Of a stretch of DNA of 33,986 bases, positions 9,235 to 18,789 are shown piece by piece (position 1 is the first letter of the stretch; each line of letters opens with the position of its first letter). The notes below the pieces were generated by a model, which did no database searches, had not been told where the DNA came from, and was given only the letters and a program-made list of their open reading frames with translations. Made by a program: the position numbers and the translations under genes. Where the stretch lies: assembly GCA_009693995.1 (NCBI GenBank), contig SHWA01000011.1:1-33986 (forward strand), written 5' to 3'. The stretch is from Alphaproteobacteria bacterium (lineage in GTDB: Bacteria; Pseudomonadota; Alphaproteobacteria; SHWA01).

Positions 9235-10562
9235 CAGGCCCCCTCCTTCGGCAGCAAGAGGCTGGTGACCGAGCGTTCCGGCACCAGCACGGCGCGCGCC
9301 GCCGCGGTCACCGCCTCGGCCGTCACCTGATCGAGGCGCGCCTCGCGCTCCTCCACGTCGGCCAGGGTGCCGCCGACGGCGAGCGTCGCCCCGTAGCGGC
9401 GCGCGACCGCCATGGTGCTGTCGCGGCCGAAGATCGCCTGGGCCTGGAGCCGGTCGCGGGCGCGCCCCACCTCGGCCGCGTCCACCCCGTGCTGGAGCAG
9501 GCGCTGGATCTCGGCCTCGATCGCCGCCTCCAGCGCGGCCATGGTCACGCCTGGGCGCGGGCTCGCGCTCAGGTGGAACGTGGTCTGATCCACCTGCACG
9601 TCGTCGTAATAGGCGCCCGCGCTGGTGGCGAGCCCCCCATCCACCACCAGGGTGCGGTAGAGCCGGCTGGTGGCATCGCCGCCCAGAATCTCGGCCAGCA
9701 CGTCGAGGGCCGCCGCCGTGGCCGCGCCGCCGGTCAGCAGCGAGGGGGCGAGGAAGCTGCGTGCCCAGGTCGGATGGCGCACGCGCGCATCGCGGTATTC
9801 CACCCGCCGCGCGGCGCGCTGCGGCGGCTCCACCAGGCGCGCACGCGCCCCCAGGGCGCGCGCCGGCAGAGGACCGAAATGCTTTTCGGCGAGGGGGCGC
9901 ACCTCGGCCGCTGTGACGTCGCCCGCCACCACCAGGATCGCGTTGTTGGGGCCGTAGTGGCGGCGATAGAAGTCGAGCGCGTCGGCCGTGGTGAGGCCGC
10001 GGATCTCGTGCTCCCAGCCGATCACCGGGCGCCCGTAAGGGTGGGCGAAGAACTGCACCACGCTCGCCTGCTCGCGCAGCAGCGCCGAAGGCTCGTTGTC
10101 GGTGCGGCTGCGCCGCTCCTCCAGCACCACGTCGCGCTCGGGCAGCACCTCGGGATCGGTCAGGCGGAGATTCACCATGCGGTCCGCCTCCATCCCCATC
10201 ACCAGTTCCAGGCGGTCCTTGGCGATGCGCTGGAAGTAGCCGGTGTAGTCCTGGGAGGTGAAGGCGTTGTCGCGCCCGCCATTGGCGGCGATGGTGCGCG
10301 AGAAGGCGCCGGGCGCAAGCATCGCGGTGCCCTTGAACATCAGGTGCTCGAGGAAGTGGGCGATGCCGGACTTGCCCGGCGGATCGTCCGCCGCTCCCAC
10401 CCGGTACCAGACCATGTGGGTGACCGCCGCCACCCGGTGGTCGGGGATCACCACCACCTGGAGACCGTTGGCGAGGGTGAAGGTCTCCGCCCGTGGCTCC
10501 GCCGCGACTGGAGAGGTGGCGAGGAGGAGGGCGGCGGCGAGCGCCGCGAGGGGAAGGCGCAT
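9234..10562 (-). CDS. M16 family zinc metallopeptidase
   Basis: Signal peptide; GIAHFLEHLMFKGT (HxxEH) and ANGGRDNAFTSQDYTGYF. Confidence 0.92.
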   Translation of the reverse strand: MRLPLAALAAALLLATSPVAAEPRAETFTLANGLQVVVIPDHRVAAVTHMVWYRVGAADDPPGKSGIAHFLEHLMFKGTAMLAPGAFSRTIAANGGRDNAFTSQDYTGYFQRIAKDRLELVMGMEADRMVNLRLTDPEVLPERDVVLEERRSRTDNEPSALLREQASVVQFFAHPYGRPVIGWEHEIRGLTTADALDFYRRHYGPNNAILVVAGDVTAAEVRPLAEKHFGPLPARALGARARLVEPPQRAARRVEYRDARVRHPTWARSFLAPSLLTGGAATAAALDVLAEILGGDATSRLYRTLVVDGGLATSAGAYYDDVQVDQTTFHLSASPRPGVTMAALEAAIEAEIQRLLQHGVDAAEVGRARDRLQAQAIFGRDSTMAVARRYGATLAVGGTLADVEEREARLDQVTAEAVTAAARAVLVPERSVTSLLLPKEGA

Positions 10563-10742
10563 GGAAGAAGCTCCTGAAGCACCGGGCGGGGACGCGGGGC
10601 GACCCTATTCTATCTGATGCGCGGGGGCGGAGGGGCAAGGGGTGGGGGATGGTGTCCTAATTTGAAATCACCCGCAGTGCGGCTACCATACGATCAACTT
10701 CGGAGCACCAGCGAGCCGGTCCGTCCCCGCTTCGGGGTCGCG

Positions 10743-11066
10743 TCAAGCTGCCGATGGTCGCCGCGCCCGCTCACCGCCCTGACTCCTGGGCCGCTTCGGC
10801 AGGCGCGCGATTTCAGGCCCGGCGGTTGCCTCGGCGAGCCGCAGGTCGTATGCACTTTGCAGGTTGAGCCAGAACTGCGCGCTCATGCCGAACCAGTGAC
10901 CCAGCCGGAGCGCCGTGTCACCGGTGATGCCGCGCCGGCCGCGGATGATCTGGGAGACGCGGTTGGGTGGCACGTTGATCTGGCGCGCGAGTTCGCTCGG
11001 GCGCACGCCAAGCGCACTCAATTCGTCGGCGAGAATCTCGCCGGGATGGATCGCGGGGCGGGACAT
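10743..11066 (-). CDS. higA: HigA family antitoxin, XRE-type HTH
   Basis: MSRPAIHPGEILADELSALGVRPSELARQINVPPNRVSQIIRGRRGITGDTALRLGHWFGMSAQFWLNLQSAYDL. Confidence 0.93.
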   Translation of the reverse strand: MSRPAIHPGEILADELSALGVRPSELARQINVPPNRVSQIIRGRRGITGDTALRLGHWFGMSAQFWLNLQSAYDLRLAEATAGPEIARLPKRPRSQGGERARRPSAA

Positions 11067-11080
11067 TACACGGAGGCTCC

Positions 11081-11365
11081 TCAGTGGTAATCCACGATCT
11101 CGACGTCGGATGGACCGATTGCACCGGCGGGCCATCGGAAGCAAATGCGCCATTGCTGGTTTATGCGAATGCTGAAATGACCAGCGCGGTCGCCCTTCAG
11201 GCCTTCGAGTCGGTTGCTGGGGAGCGCGCGTAAATCGCCGATGCCGGTCGCGGCATTAAGAATCTCAAGGCGTTTGTATGCCTGCCGCTCAAATCCATGA
11301 AACTCCCTCACGCGTTCCCCGCGCGCAAATGCGGTAGTGCGCTTGTCACGATAGCTTTGGATCAC
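11081..11365 (-). CDS. higB: HigB/RelE-superfamily toxin
   Basis: 94 aa; MIQSYRDKRTTAFARGE..., LRALPSNRLEGLKGDRAGHFSIRINQQWRICFRW...VEIVDYH; directly upstream of higA (toxin first). Confidence 0.93.
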   Translation of the reverse strand: MIQSYRDKRTTAFARGERVREFHGFERQAYKRLEILNAATGIGDLRALPSNRLEGLKGDRAGHFSIRINQQWRICFRWPAGAIGPSDVEIVDYH

Positions 11366-11384
11366 AGGAAGGAAACTTAATAAA

Positions 11385-11403
11385 ATTGACGAATTACGTC
11401 AAT
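11385..11403. promoter_or_regulatory. Candidate HigA operator / promoter overlap upstream of higB
   Basis: Perfect 7-bp inverted repeat ATTGACG-aatta-CGTCAAT, 20 bp upstream of the higB start; TTGACG also fits a -35 element on the minus strand. Confidence 0.5.
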
Positions 11404-11472
11404 CGTCAAAACAAGCTGGCGGCGGCGTCACCAAGGGTTCATGCGCGTAGAACTGTCGGATTCAGCGCCCCC

Positions 11473-12117
11473 CTAGAACAACCCCTCCAGCAGCGCGCGG
11501 GTGCGGCGCTGGATGATCGGCACCTCGCCCTCGCTCGCCGGGCGCCCGACGGCGGCGTTGGTGCGCAGGCGCTGGGCCTCCTTCTCGGGATCGACTACCA
11601 CGCCGGGCTCGGGCCAGTCGGCCCAGAACATCAGCCGCTCGGTCAGCGCCAGGTCCTCCTTGGAGAAGAGCGCGGTCTCGCGGTCGACCATGACGCGGAT
11701 GCTGGGGTTGACCCCGGCCGTGCCGACCTTGTTGAGGAGCGCCTGCTCGCCGGCACTGCCGGGAGCTGCTGGCGCCGGGGCGCCCGGTGCGCCGCCACCG
11801 GCGGGGAGCACCCCCGCCTGGGCACCGGCGCCGGGGCGGGTGGACCCTGCCGTCGGGTTGCGGCCGACATTGGCCAGCAAAGCATCGCGCGCCTGGTCGC
11901 GGACCACGGGGTCCTGCGGCCGGGGGGCGCCGGCCTTGGGTGGGCGCAGATCGAGGCTCGGCGGCATGGCGAGCGGCGCCTGGGAGACCACCGCGAACTC
12001 GTCGGGCGAGCTCTTCTCCAGGCCGAGCACGCCGCGCGCCTTGGCGCAGCCCCCGGCGAGCAGCGCGAGCGCAAGCGCCGCCACCAGGGTCAGCGCGGAG
12101 TATCCGGTGCGTCGCAT
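11473..12117 (-). CDS. DUF3035-like lipoprotein
   Basis: Lipobox-like LLAGGCAK; SPDEFAVVSQAPLAMPPSLDLRPPKAG motif; next to lspA/ileS as usual for this family. Confidence 0.8.
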   Translation of the reverse strand: MRRTGYSALTLVAALALALLAGGCAKARGVLGLEKSSPDEFAVVSQAPLAMPPSLDLRPPKAGAPRPQDPVVRDQARDALLANVGRNPTAGSTRPGAGAQAGVLPAGGGAPGAPAPAAPGSAGEQALLNKVGTAGVNPSIRVMVDRETALFSKEDLALTERLMFWADWPEPGVVVDPEKEAQRLRTNAAVGRPASEGEVPIIQRRTRALLEGLF

Positions 12118-12124
12118 AGATAAG

Positions 12125-12598
12125 TCATTTAGCCCCTCTCGGCTCTCGCTTCAAGGTCGCATCGAGCAGCACCAGGCCGGCGCCGACGGTGATCGCGGCA
12201 TCGGCCAGGTTGAATGCCGGCCAATGGAACCCGGCCACGTGCAGGTCGAGGAAGTCGAACACCGCGCCATAGGCCGCCCGGTCGATCAGGTTGCCGAGGG
12301 CACCGCCCATGACCAGGCCGAGGGCGGCGGCCAGCAGGGCCGGCACCCCGCGCCAGAGCCAGACGCCGAGCGCGCCCACCACCGCCACGGTGAAGACGAC
12401 CAGGGTCCAGCGCGCCTCGGCCGCTACCAGCAGGCCGAAACTGATGCCGGTGTTGTACACCGCCACCAGGTTGAGGAAGGGCGCGAGCACGATCCGCCCG
12501 CCGGCCCCCTGGAGCACGCCGTCCAGCCACCATTTGGTGATCTGGTCGGCCACGGCCACCAGAATCGCGATCGCCAGGCCGGCCGCGCGCGGGCTCAC
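12125..12598 (-). CDS. lspA: Signal peptidase II (prolipoprotein)
   Basis: ADQITKWWLDG, YNTGISFGLL, GGALGNLIDRAAYGAVFDFLDLH, FNLADAAI; GTG start overlapping the ileS stop (GTGA). Confidence 0.94.
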   Translation of the reverse strand: MSPRAAGLAIAILVAVADQITKWWLDGVLQGAGGRIVLAPFLNLVAVYNTGISFGLLVAAEARWTLVVFTVAVVGALGVWLWRGVPALLAAALGLVMGGALGNLIDRAAYGAVFDFLDLHVAGFHWPAFNLADAAITVGAGLVLLDATLKREPRGAK

Positions 12599-15429
12599 GT
12601 CGCCTGGGCCTGGGCGGGCACGCCCCCTGCCGCCGCAACCGCACCCACGCACCGGCCGCAGAGGGCGGGGTGCGCCAAGTCGCCGCCGACCTCGGGCAGG
12701 ACTCGCCAGCAGCGGCCGCACTTTTCGCCCGCCGCCAGGCCGACCACCACGCCGATGCCGGGCACCTCGGGCACGGTATAAGCCCCCTCCGGCACCGCGC
12801 CAGCGAGCAAGGTCCCGTCGGAGGTGATCAGGATTTCGGCCAGGTCCAGGCCGGCCAAGTCCGCCAGGCTTTCTGCCGGTGCGTATACGGTCGGATGCGC
12901 TTGCAGGCTGGCGCCGATGCGCTTCGCCTGGCGCTCGACCTCGATCGCCCCGGTCACCACCCGGCGCAGGTCGCGGATGCGCGCCCAGCGCGCCCCCAGC
13001 GCCGCATCGGCCCAGGCGGCCGGCGGGTTCGGCATCTGGCGCAGGTGTACGCTCGGCGCCGCCTCGCCCAGGCGGTGGCGCCACGCCTCCTCGGCGGTGA
13101 AGCAGAGCACGGGGGCGAGCCAGGCGGTGAGAAACGAGAACAGCTCGTCCAGCACGGTGCGCGCCGCGCGGCGGCGGATCGCATTCGAGGAATCGCAATA
13201 GAGCGCATCCTTGCGCACGTCGAAATAGAAGGCCGAGAGGTCGAGGGCGCAGAAATTGTGCAACTGGTTGTAGAAGGCGTGGAAGGTGAAGTTGGCCGCC
13301 GCCTGGCGCCCCTGCGCATCCAGCTCGGTCAAGCGGTGCAGCACCCAGCGGTCGAGCTCCGGCATCTCGTCCCGCGCCAGGCGCTCGGCGGCGCCAAATC
13401 CGGCCAGGTTGCCGAGCAGGTAGCGCAGCGTGTTGCGGAAGCGCCGATAGCCGTCCGCCTGGTGCTTGAGGATGTCGTTGGAAATGCGCAGATCGTCCGA
13501 GTAGTCGGCGCTGGCCACCCACAGGCGCAGGATGTCGGCGCCGTGGCGCTCGGTCACCTCCTGGGGCGCGATCACGTTGCCGAGGGACTTCGACATCTTG
13601 CGCCCCTCCCCGTCCAGCACGAAGCCGTGGGTGAGCACGGCCTGGTAGGGCGCGCGGCCGCGGGTGCCGCAGGCCTCGAGCAGCGAGGAGTGGAACCAGC
13701 CGCGGTGCTGATCGACGCCCTCGAGGTAGAGGGAGGCCGGCCAGGCCAAATCCGGATTGCCCTCCAGCACGAAGGAATGGGTCGAGCCGCTCTCGAACCA
13801 GACATCGAGGATGTCGGTCGCCTTCGCGTAGTCGGCGGCCGGGTAGTCGTTGCCGAGAAACCGCTCGGGCGGGCTGGTGAACCAGGTGTCGGTGCCCTCG
13901 GCCGAGACCGCCGCGACGATCCGCGCCTGCACCGCGGGATCCTTGAGCAGCGCCCCCGTGGCCTTGTGGGTGAAGACCGTGATCGGCACCCCCCAGGCGC
14001 GCTGGCGCGAGATCACCCAGTCCGGGCGCTCGGCGATCATGGCGTGGATGCGGTTGCGCCCCGCGGCCGGCACCCAGCGCACCCGGTCGATCTCGGCGAG
14101 CGCGATCCGGCGCAAGCCGTTCGTCGCCATGCTGATGAACCATTGCGGCGTGGTGCGGAAGATGAGCGGCGCCTTCGAGCGCCAGGAATGGGGGTAGGAA
14201 TGCACCAGGGTGCCGCGGGCCAAGAGGGTGCCGGCGGCGCCGAGCGCCTCGGCGATCAGGGGATCGACCTTGTAGACGTTCTGGCCGGCGAAACAGGGCA
14301 CGCTCGCCAGGTAGCAACCGTCGGGGCCGACGGTTTCGGGCACGGGGAGGGCGAACTTCTGCCCCAGGGCGAAGTCCTCGGCGCCGTGGCCGGGGGCGAT
14401 GTGGACGAAGCCGGTGCCGGCCTCCTGTTCGACGAAATCGGCCGGCAGCAGCGGCGCCTCCAGGTCATAGCCGTGGCCATGGAGCGGATGGCGGCACCGC
14501 GTCCCGGCAAGGTCCGCGCCTTTCAGCTCGGCGACCACCCGGTGGCCGGTGATGCCGGCCCTGGCCGCCACCTCGGCGACGAGAGAGCCGAGCAGCGCCA
14601 GGCGCTCGCCCACCCGTGCCAGGCTGCCCTCCTTCACCTCCGCCACCTCGATCACGACGTAGGCGAAGTCGGGGCCGTAGGCGACGGCGCGGTTGCCGGG
14701 CAAGGTCCAGGGGGTGGTGGTCCAGATCACCACCGCGGCGCCGGCAAGCACCGGGTGGGAGGCCTCGGCCACGGGGAAGCGTGCATGGACGGTGGTCGAC
14801 TTGTGGTCGTGGTACTCGACCTCGGCCTCGGCGAGCGCCGTGCGCTCGACCGGCGACCAGAGCACCGGGCGGGCGCCACGGAACAGGCCGCCGTTGAGGG
14901 CGAAGGTCGACACCTCGCGCACGATCTGCGCTTCCGCCGCCGGCGACATGGTGGTGTAGGGGTGGTCCCAGTCGCCGAGCACGCCGAGGCGCTTGAACTC
15001 GTCCTTCTGCACGGTGATCCAGTGCTCGGCGAAGGCGCGGCACTCGGCGCGGAACTGGGCCAGGGGAACCGCGTCCTTGTCCTTGCCCTCGGCGCGGTAG
15101 CGGCGCTCTACCTCCCACTCGATGGGCAGCCCGTGGCAGTCCCAGCCGGGCACGTAGTTGGCGTCCTTGCCCAGCATCTGCTGGGTGCGGTTGATGACGT
15201 CTTTCAGGATCTTGTTGAGCGCGTGGCCGATGTGCAGATGGCCGTTGGCGTAGGGCGGGCCGTCGTGGAGGATGAACTTCTCGCGCCCCTTCGCGTCCCG
15301 CCGCAGGCGGCTGAACAGATCCTCCTCGGCCCAGCGCCGGAGGATCTCGGGCTCGCGCTTGGCGAGATCGGCCTTCATGGCAAAGCCGGTCGCGGGCAGG
15401 AACACGGTCGCGCGGTAGTCCTGGGTCAT
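12595..15429 (-). CDS. ileS: Isoleucyl-tRNA synthetase
   Basis: GHLHIGHALNKILKD (HIGH), GRKMSKSLGN (KMSKS), C-terminal CGRCWR...CGRC zinc site; start MTQDYRATVFLPATGFAMKADL. Confidence 0.97.
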   Translation of the reverse strand: MTQDYRATVFLPATGFAMKADLAKREPEILRRWAEEDLFSRLRRDAKGREKFILHDGPPYANGHLHIGHALNKILKDVINRTQQMLGKDANYVPGWDCHGLPIEWEVERRYRAEGKDKDAVPLAQFRAECRAFAEHWITVQKDEFKRLGVLGDWDHPYTTMSPAAEAQIVREVSTFALNGGLFRGARPVLWSPVERTALAEAEVEYHDHKSTTVHARFPVAEASHPVLAGAAVVIWTTTPWTLPGNRAVAYGPDFAYVVIEVAEVKEGSLARVGERLALLGSLVAEVAARAGITGHRVVAELKGADLAGTRCRHPLHGHGYDLEAPLLPADFVEQEAGTGFVHIAPGHGAEDFALGQKFALPVPETVGPDGCYLASVPCFAGQNVYKVDPLIAEALGAAGTLLARGTLVHSYPHSWRSKAPLIFRTTPQWFISMATNGLRRIALAEIDRVRWVPAAGRNRIHAMIAERPDWVISRQRAWGVPITVFTHKATGALLKDPAVQARIVAAVSAEGTDTWFTSPPERFLGNDYPAADYAKATDILDVWFESGSTHSFVLEGNPDLAWPASLYLEGVDQHRGWFHSSLLEACGTRGRAPYQAVLTHGFVLDGEGRKMSKSLGNVIAPQEVTERHGADILRLWVASADYSDDLRISNDILKHQADGYRRFRNTLRYLLGNLAGFGAAERLARDEMPELDRWVLHRLTELDAQGRQAAANFTFHAFYNQLHNFCALDLSAFYFDVRKDALYCDSSNAIRRRAARTVLDELFSFLTAWLAPVLCFTAEEAWRHRLGEAAPSVHLRQMPNPPAAWADAALGARWARIRDLRRVVTGAIEVERQAKRIGASLQAHPTVYAPAESLADLAGLDLAEILITSDGTLLAGAVPEGAYTVPEVPGIGVVVGLAAGEKCGRCWRVLPEVGGDLAHPALCGRCVGAVAAAGGVPAQAQAT

Positions 15430-15461
15430 GGCGGTTCCTTGGTGGCGCGGGCGGCTGGGGT

Positions 15462-16424
15462 TCAGCTCGCGCGGGCGAGCGCCCGCTCGCGCCGCTCGGC
15501 GTGCAGGCGCCGGGCGCCATCGCAATCGGCGGCGATCTGGCGGGTGAGGGCGTCCAGCCCGTCGAACTTGCGCTCGTCGCGGATCCGCTGGACGAAGGCG
15601 ACGCGCAAGGAGCGGCCGTAGAGATCGCCCGCGAAGTCGAACAAGTGCACCTCGAGCAACTGGTCCTTGCCGTCGAAGGTCGGGCGGCGGCCGAAGTTGG
15701 CGACCGCCGGCACCCAGGTGACGCCGCCCGCGCCCGCAATGCCGGCGCTTACCGCGTAGACGCCGGCCTTGGGGCGGAGGTAGGAGCCGAGGCAGACATT
15801 GGCGGTCGGGAAGCCGAGGCGGCGGCCGCGCGCATCGCCGTGGGCGACCCGGCCCTCGATCTCCCAGTCGCGCCCCAAGATGGCGGCGGCCTCCTGCACC
15901 TCGCCTGCCTGCAACAGGCTCCGCGCCCGGGTCGAGGAATAGGCGCTGGCCCCGCCCACGGGCGCGACCACGGTCATGCCGAAGCCATGGCGCCCCGCGG
16001 CATCGGCGAGCAAGGTCGGGTTGCCGCGGCGGCCCTGGCCGAAGATGAAGTTCTCGCCGACCACCACATGGCGGGCGCCGAGCCCCTCCACCAGCACCCG
16101 GGCGATGAAGGCCTCGGCGGACAGGCCCGAGAACGCGCGGGTGAAGCGGGCGACCGCAAGGCTGGCGATGCCGGTCTCGGCCAGGAGCCGCGCCTTGGCT
16201 CGGAAGGCGGTGAGGCGCTCGGGCTCACGCTCGGGGCGGAACAGCAGGACCGGGTGCGGCTCGAAGGTGAGGATGCTGGTCGGGGCCTCGACCTCCAGGG
16301 CGATCGCCTTGGCCGCCGCGATCACCGCCTGGTGGCCGCGGTGCACGCCATCGAAATTGCCGATCGCCACCACGGCGCCCCGCTCCGGCGCCGGCGCACG
16401 GAACACGTCCCGGAACACCCGCAT
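15462..16424 (-). CDS. ribF: Bifunctional riboflavin kinase / FAD synthetase
   Basis: VVAIGNFDGVHRGHQAVI, VVGENFIFGQGRRGN, RGRRLGFPTANV. Confidence 0.95.
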   Translation of the reverse strand: MRVFRDVFRAPAPERGAVVAIGNFDGVHRGHQAVIAAAKAIALEVEAPTSILTFEPHPVLLFRPEREPERLTAFRAKARLLAETGIASLAVARFTRAFSGLSAEAFIARVLVEGLGARHVVVGENFIFGQGRRGNPTLLADAAGRHGFGMTVVAPVGGASAYSSTRARSLLQAGEVQEAAAILGRDWEIEGRVAHGDARGRRLGFPTANVCLGSYLRPKAGVYAVSAGIAGAGGVTWVPAVANFGRRPTFDGKDQLLEVHLFDFAGDLYGRSLRVAFVQRIRDERKFDGLDALTRQIAADCDGARRLHAERRERALARAS

Positions 16425-16473
16425 GGGCGCATTTTCACCAAATGCCTGGGCCGGTCAACTTGGAGGGCGGCGG

Positions 16474-16935
16474 CTACTCCGCGGCGACCAAGGTGCGCTC
16501 TGGCACCTGGATCACGGCCTGGCCGTCGATCACGGTCCGGTTGCCGACCCGGCAGAGGGTGAGGAGGCGGGTGCGCGCCTTCTCGGGATAGAGCTCGGCC
16601 ACCGTGACCGTGGCGGTCACCGCATCGCCCACCCGGACCGGCGCCTTGAACCGGATCTCCTGCGAGACGTAGACGCAGCCCGGTCCAGGGAGGCGCGTGC
16701 CGATCACGGTCGAGATCAGGCTGGCGTAGAGCATGCCATGGGCGATCCGCCCGCCGAAGACCGTGGTGGCGGCGAAGTCCTCATCCAGATGCAGCGGGTT
16801 CACGTCGCCCAACATGCCGGCGAAGATCAGGATCTCGGAATCGCTGATGGTCCGCGTCACCGCGGCGGCCATGCCCACTTCGAGTTCGTCGAAGCGGTAC
16901 CCCCGCATGAGCGCTTGGGGCCCGGGTCGGAACAT
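16474..16935 (-). CDS. MaoC family (hotdog) dehydratase
   Basis: DVNPLHLDEDFAATTVFGGRIAHGMLYASL hydratase 2 motif; start ATG 16935 behind AGGAG. Confidence 0.9.
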   Translation of the reverse strand: MFRPGPQALMRGYRFDELEVGMAAAVTRTISDSEILIFAGMLGDVNPLHLDEDFAATTVFGGRIAHGMLYASLISTVIGTRLPGPGCVYVSQEIRFKAPVRVGDAVTATVTVAELYPEKARTRLLTLCRVGNRTVIDGQAVIQVPERTLVAAE

Positions 16936-17105
16936 ACCTGCTCCTTTGCCACAGCGCGACGGATACCTTCCGCGGCGCACGGTTGGTCACGCTCCCTTAT
17001 AGGCGGCCGGTGTTGCTGATTCGTGAAGGGCGCACACGCCGGTTTGGAAAGCGCCGCGAGGAACCGGCCGCCGTTGGGTCGTGTTCTCGCGCTCCGCGGT
17101 GCGGT

Positions 17106-18731
17106 ATGGTGCTTGCGGAACTGAACCCCATGCTGCTGCCGCTGCCCTCCTTCCTCAACCTGCCAGGAGCCGTGCCGCCGAATACGGCGGCGGCACTGCG
17201 TGCTGCGGCCGGGCTCCATGTCGGCGGCGCCCTGGCCAAGGCGCGCGAGGCCTACCAGGCGATCCTCGCCCAGAACCCGGGCCACGGAGAGGCGCGTCTG
17301 CTGGCGGCGCTCGCCGACCTCCGCCTCGGCGCCGGCGCGCGCGCGGTCGCCGCGATGGAGGCCCTGGTGCAGGCGCGGCCCGACGACGCACTCGCGCGGG
17401 CGGCACTCGGCGCCGCGCGCCTCGCCACCGGCGACGCGGCGGCGGCGGAGGGCCTGTTGGCGGCGGCCGGCGCGCTCCGCCCGAGGGACGCGCAGATTCC
17501 CCATCTCCTGGCGATCGCGGTGCTGGCCCGCAAGGACCGCGCGGCGGCCGAGCGGCACTTGCGGGCCGCGCTCGACCGCGACCCCGGCCTTTGGGTCGCA
17601 CGCCTTTTACTGGTGGTGCTGCTGGTGCGGAGCCAGCGGCTGGATGAGGCGGCGGCGCTGCTGCACGACCCGCCGCCCGAGCCGCCGGCTGCCGAGATGG
17701 ACCCGGTCGCCAGCGTCTGGCGCACCTTCGCCCCCGAAGACACCTATCTGGAGGCCGCGCGCGAGCTGGCGGCGGCGCTCCAGGCCGAGGGGCGGGATGC
17801 GGAGGCGATCGCCGCCTGCGGGCTCATGGTGCACCTGTTGCCAAACCAGGGGCGGCGCCATTACGACCTCGGCATCGCGCTCGAGGCCGCCGGGCGGATC
17901 GTGGACTCTCTCGCCGCCTATCAGCAGGCGGTCCGAGTCTCACCCGGCGCCTACCCGCCCCACGCCAAGGTCGGCAGCATGCTGCTGGTGCTGGGGCGGC
18001 TGCCGGAGGCGATCGCCGCCTGCCGCGAATGCTTGCGCCTGCAACCCGGCCACGCCCACGCGCTCGGTCACCTGGCGGTCGCGCTCGACGAGGTGGGCGA
18101 GGGCCGCGAGGCCGCCCTGCTGTTGGACTTCGATCGCTTGGTGCGCCCGCGCCAGTTCCGCGAGGACGAGGTCGCGGGCGGCCTCGCGCGCCTGAATGCC
18201 GATCTGCGACAAGCGCTCCTCACCGGCGCCGATCTCAAGCGGCTCGGCAACGCCGTGCTGACGCAGGGCATCGACGTGGACGACATCTTCCCGGCCACGC
18301 GCGATCCCTTCGACCGGCTGGAGGCCCTGATCCGGCGCAGCATCGCTGAGTATGTCGCCGCACTTCCCGAGGATGCGCGCCATCCCTACCTCGCCTGCCG
18401 CCCGCGCACATGGTGGCTGAAGGCCTGGGGGACGGTGCTCGAATCAGGCGGCTGGCAGGCCGCGCACTTGCACATGGAGGGCTGGCTCTCCGGCACCTAC
18501 TATGTGGCGGTGCCGGAGGCGGTGCGGCGTGGCGAAAGCACCGCCGGCCACCTGATGTTGGGGCGGCCGCCGGAGCGGATGCCGCTCCACGCGCGCCGCC
18601 GCGTCATCACCGTGCGCCCCGCCCCGGGCCTGACGGTGATGTTCCCGTCCTACGTGTTCCACCAGACCGTGCCGTTCGAGAGCCTCGATCCGCGCCTGAC
18701 CATCTCCTACGACCTGCGTCCGGCGGATTGA
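17106..18731 (+). CDS. TPR-repeat protein with C-terminal putative 2OG-Fe(II) oxygenase domain
   Basis: Repeated TPR units (HYDLGIALEAAGRIVDSLAAYQQAVRVSP), then AAHLHMEGWLSGTYYVAVPE...LTVMFPSYVFHQTVPFES...RLTISYDL. Start 17106 or 17130. Confidence 0.82.
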   Translation: MVLAELNPMLLPLPSFLNLPGAVPPNTAAALRAAAGLHVGGALAKAREAYQAILAQNPGHGEARLLAALADLRLGAGARAVAAMEALVQARPDDALARAALGAARLATGDAAAAEGLLAAAGALRPRDAQIPHLLAIAVLARKDRAAAERHLRAALDRDPGLWVARLLLVVLLVRSQRLDEAAALLHDPPPEPPAAEMDPVASVWRTFAPEDTYLEAARELAAALQAEGRDAEAIAACGLMVHLLPNQGRRHYDLGIALEAAGRIVDSLAAYQQAVRVSPGAYPPHAKVGSMLLVLGRLPEAIAACRECLRLQPGHAHALGHLAVALDEVGEGREAALLLDFDRLVRPRQFREDEVAGGLARLNADLRQALLTGADLKRLGNAVLTQGIDVDDIFPATRDPFDRLEALIRRSIAEYVAALPEDARHPYLACRPRTWWLKAWGTVLESGGWQAAHLHMEGWLSGTYYVAVPEAVRRGESTAGHLMLGRPPERMPLHARRRVITVRPAPGLTVMFPSYVFHQTVPFESLDPRLTISYDLRPAD

Positions 18732-18742
18732 GGGATATTTCA

Positions 18743-18789
18743 GGGACACAATACTTATTTCTGATGCATGGAATTAAGTATTGTGTCCC
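18743..18789. repeat. Perfect 15-bp inverted repeat, AT-rich hairpin between convergent genes
   Basis: GGGACACAATACTTA (18743-18757) / TAAGTATTGTGTCCC (18775-18789), 17-nt loop; arms continue with one mismatch (TTTC/GAAT). Confidence 0.85.

Noticed and set aside
9235-10638. N-terminal extension of the 915-aa ORF 7891..10638
   Set aside because: Out-of-frame shadow of the active M16 gene; the true start is the ATG at 9234 with signal peptide.
12670-15621. 983-aa plus-strand ORF antisense to ileS
   Set aside because: ileS on the minus strand has all diagnostic motifs; the antisense frame is a low-complexity Gly/Ala/Arg/His-rich product of high-GC codon bias.
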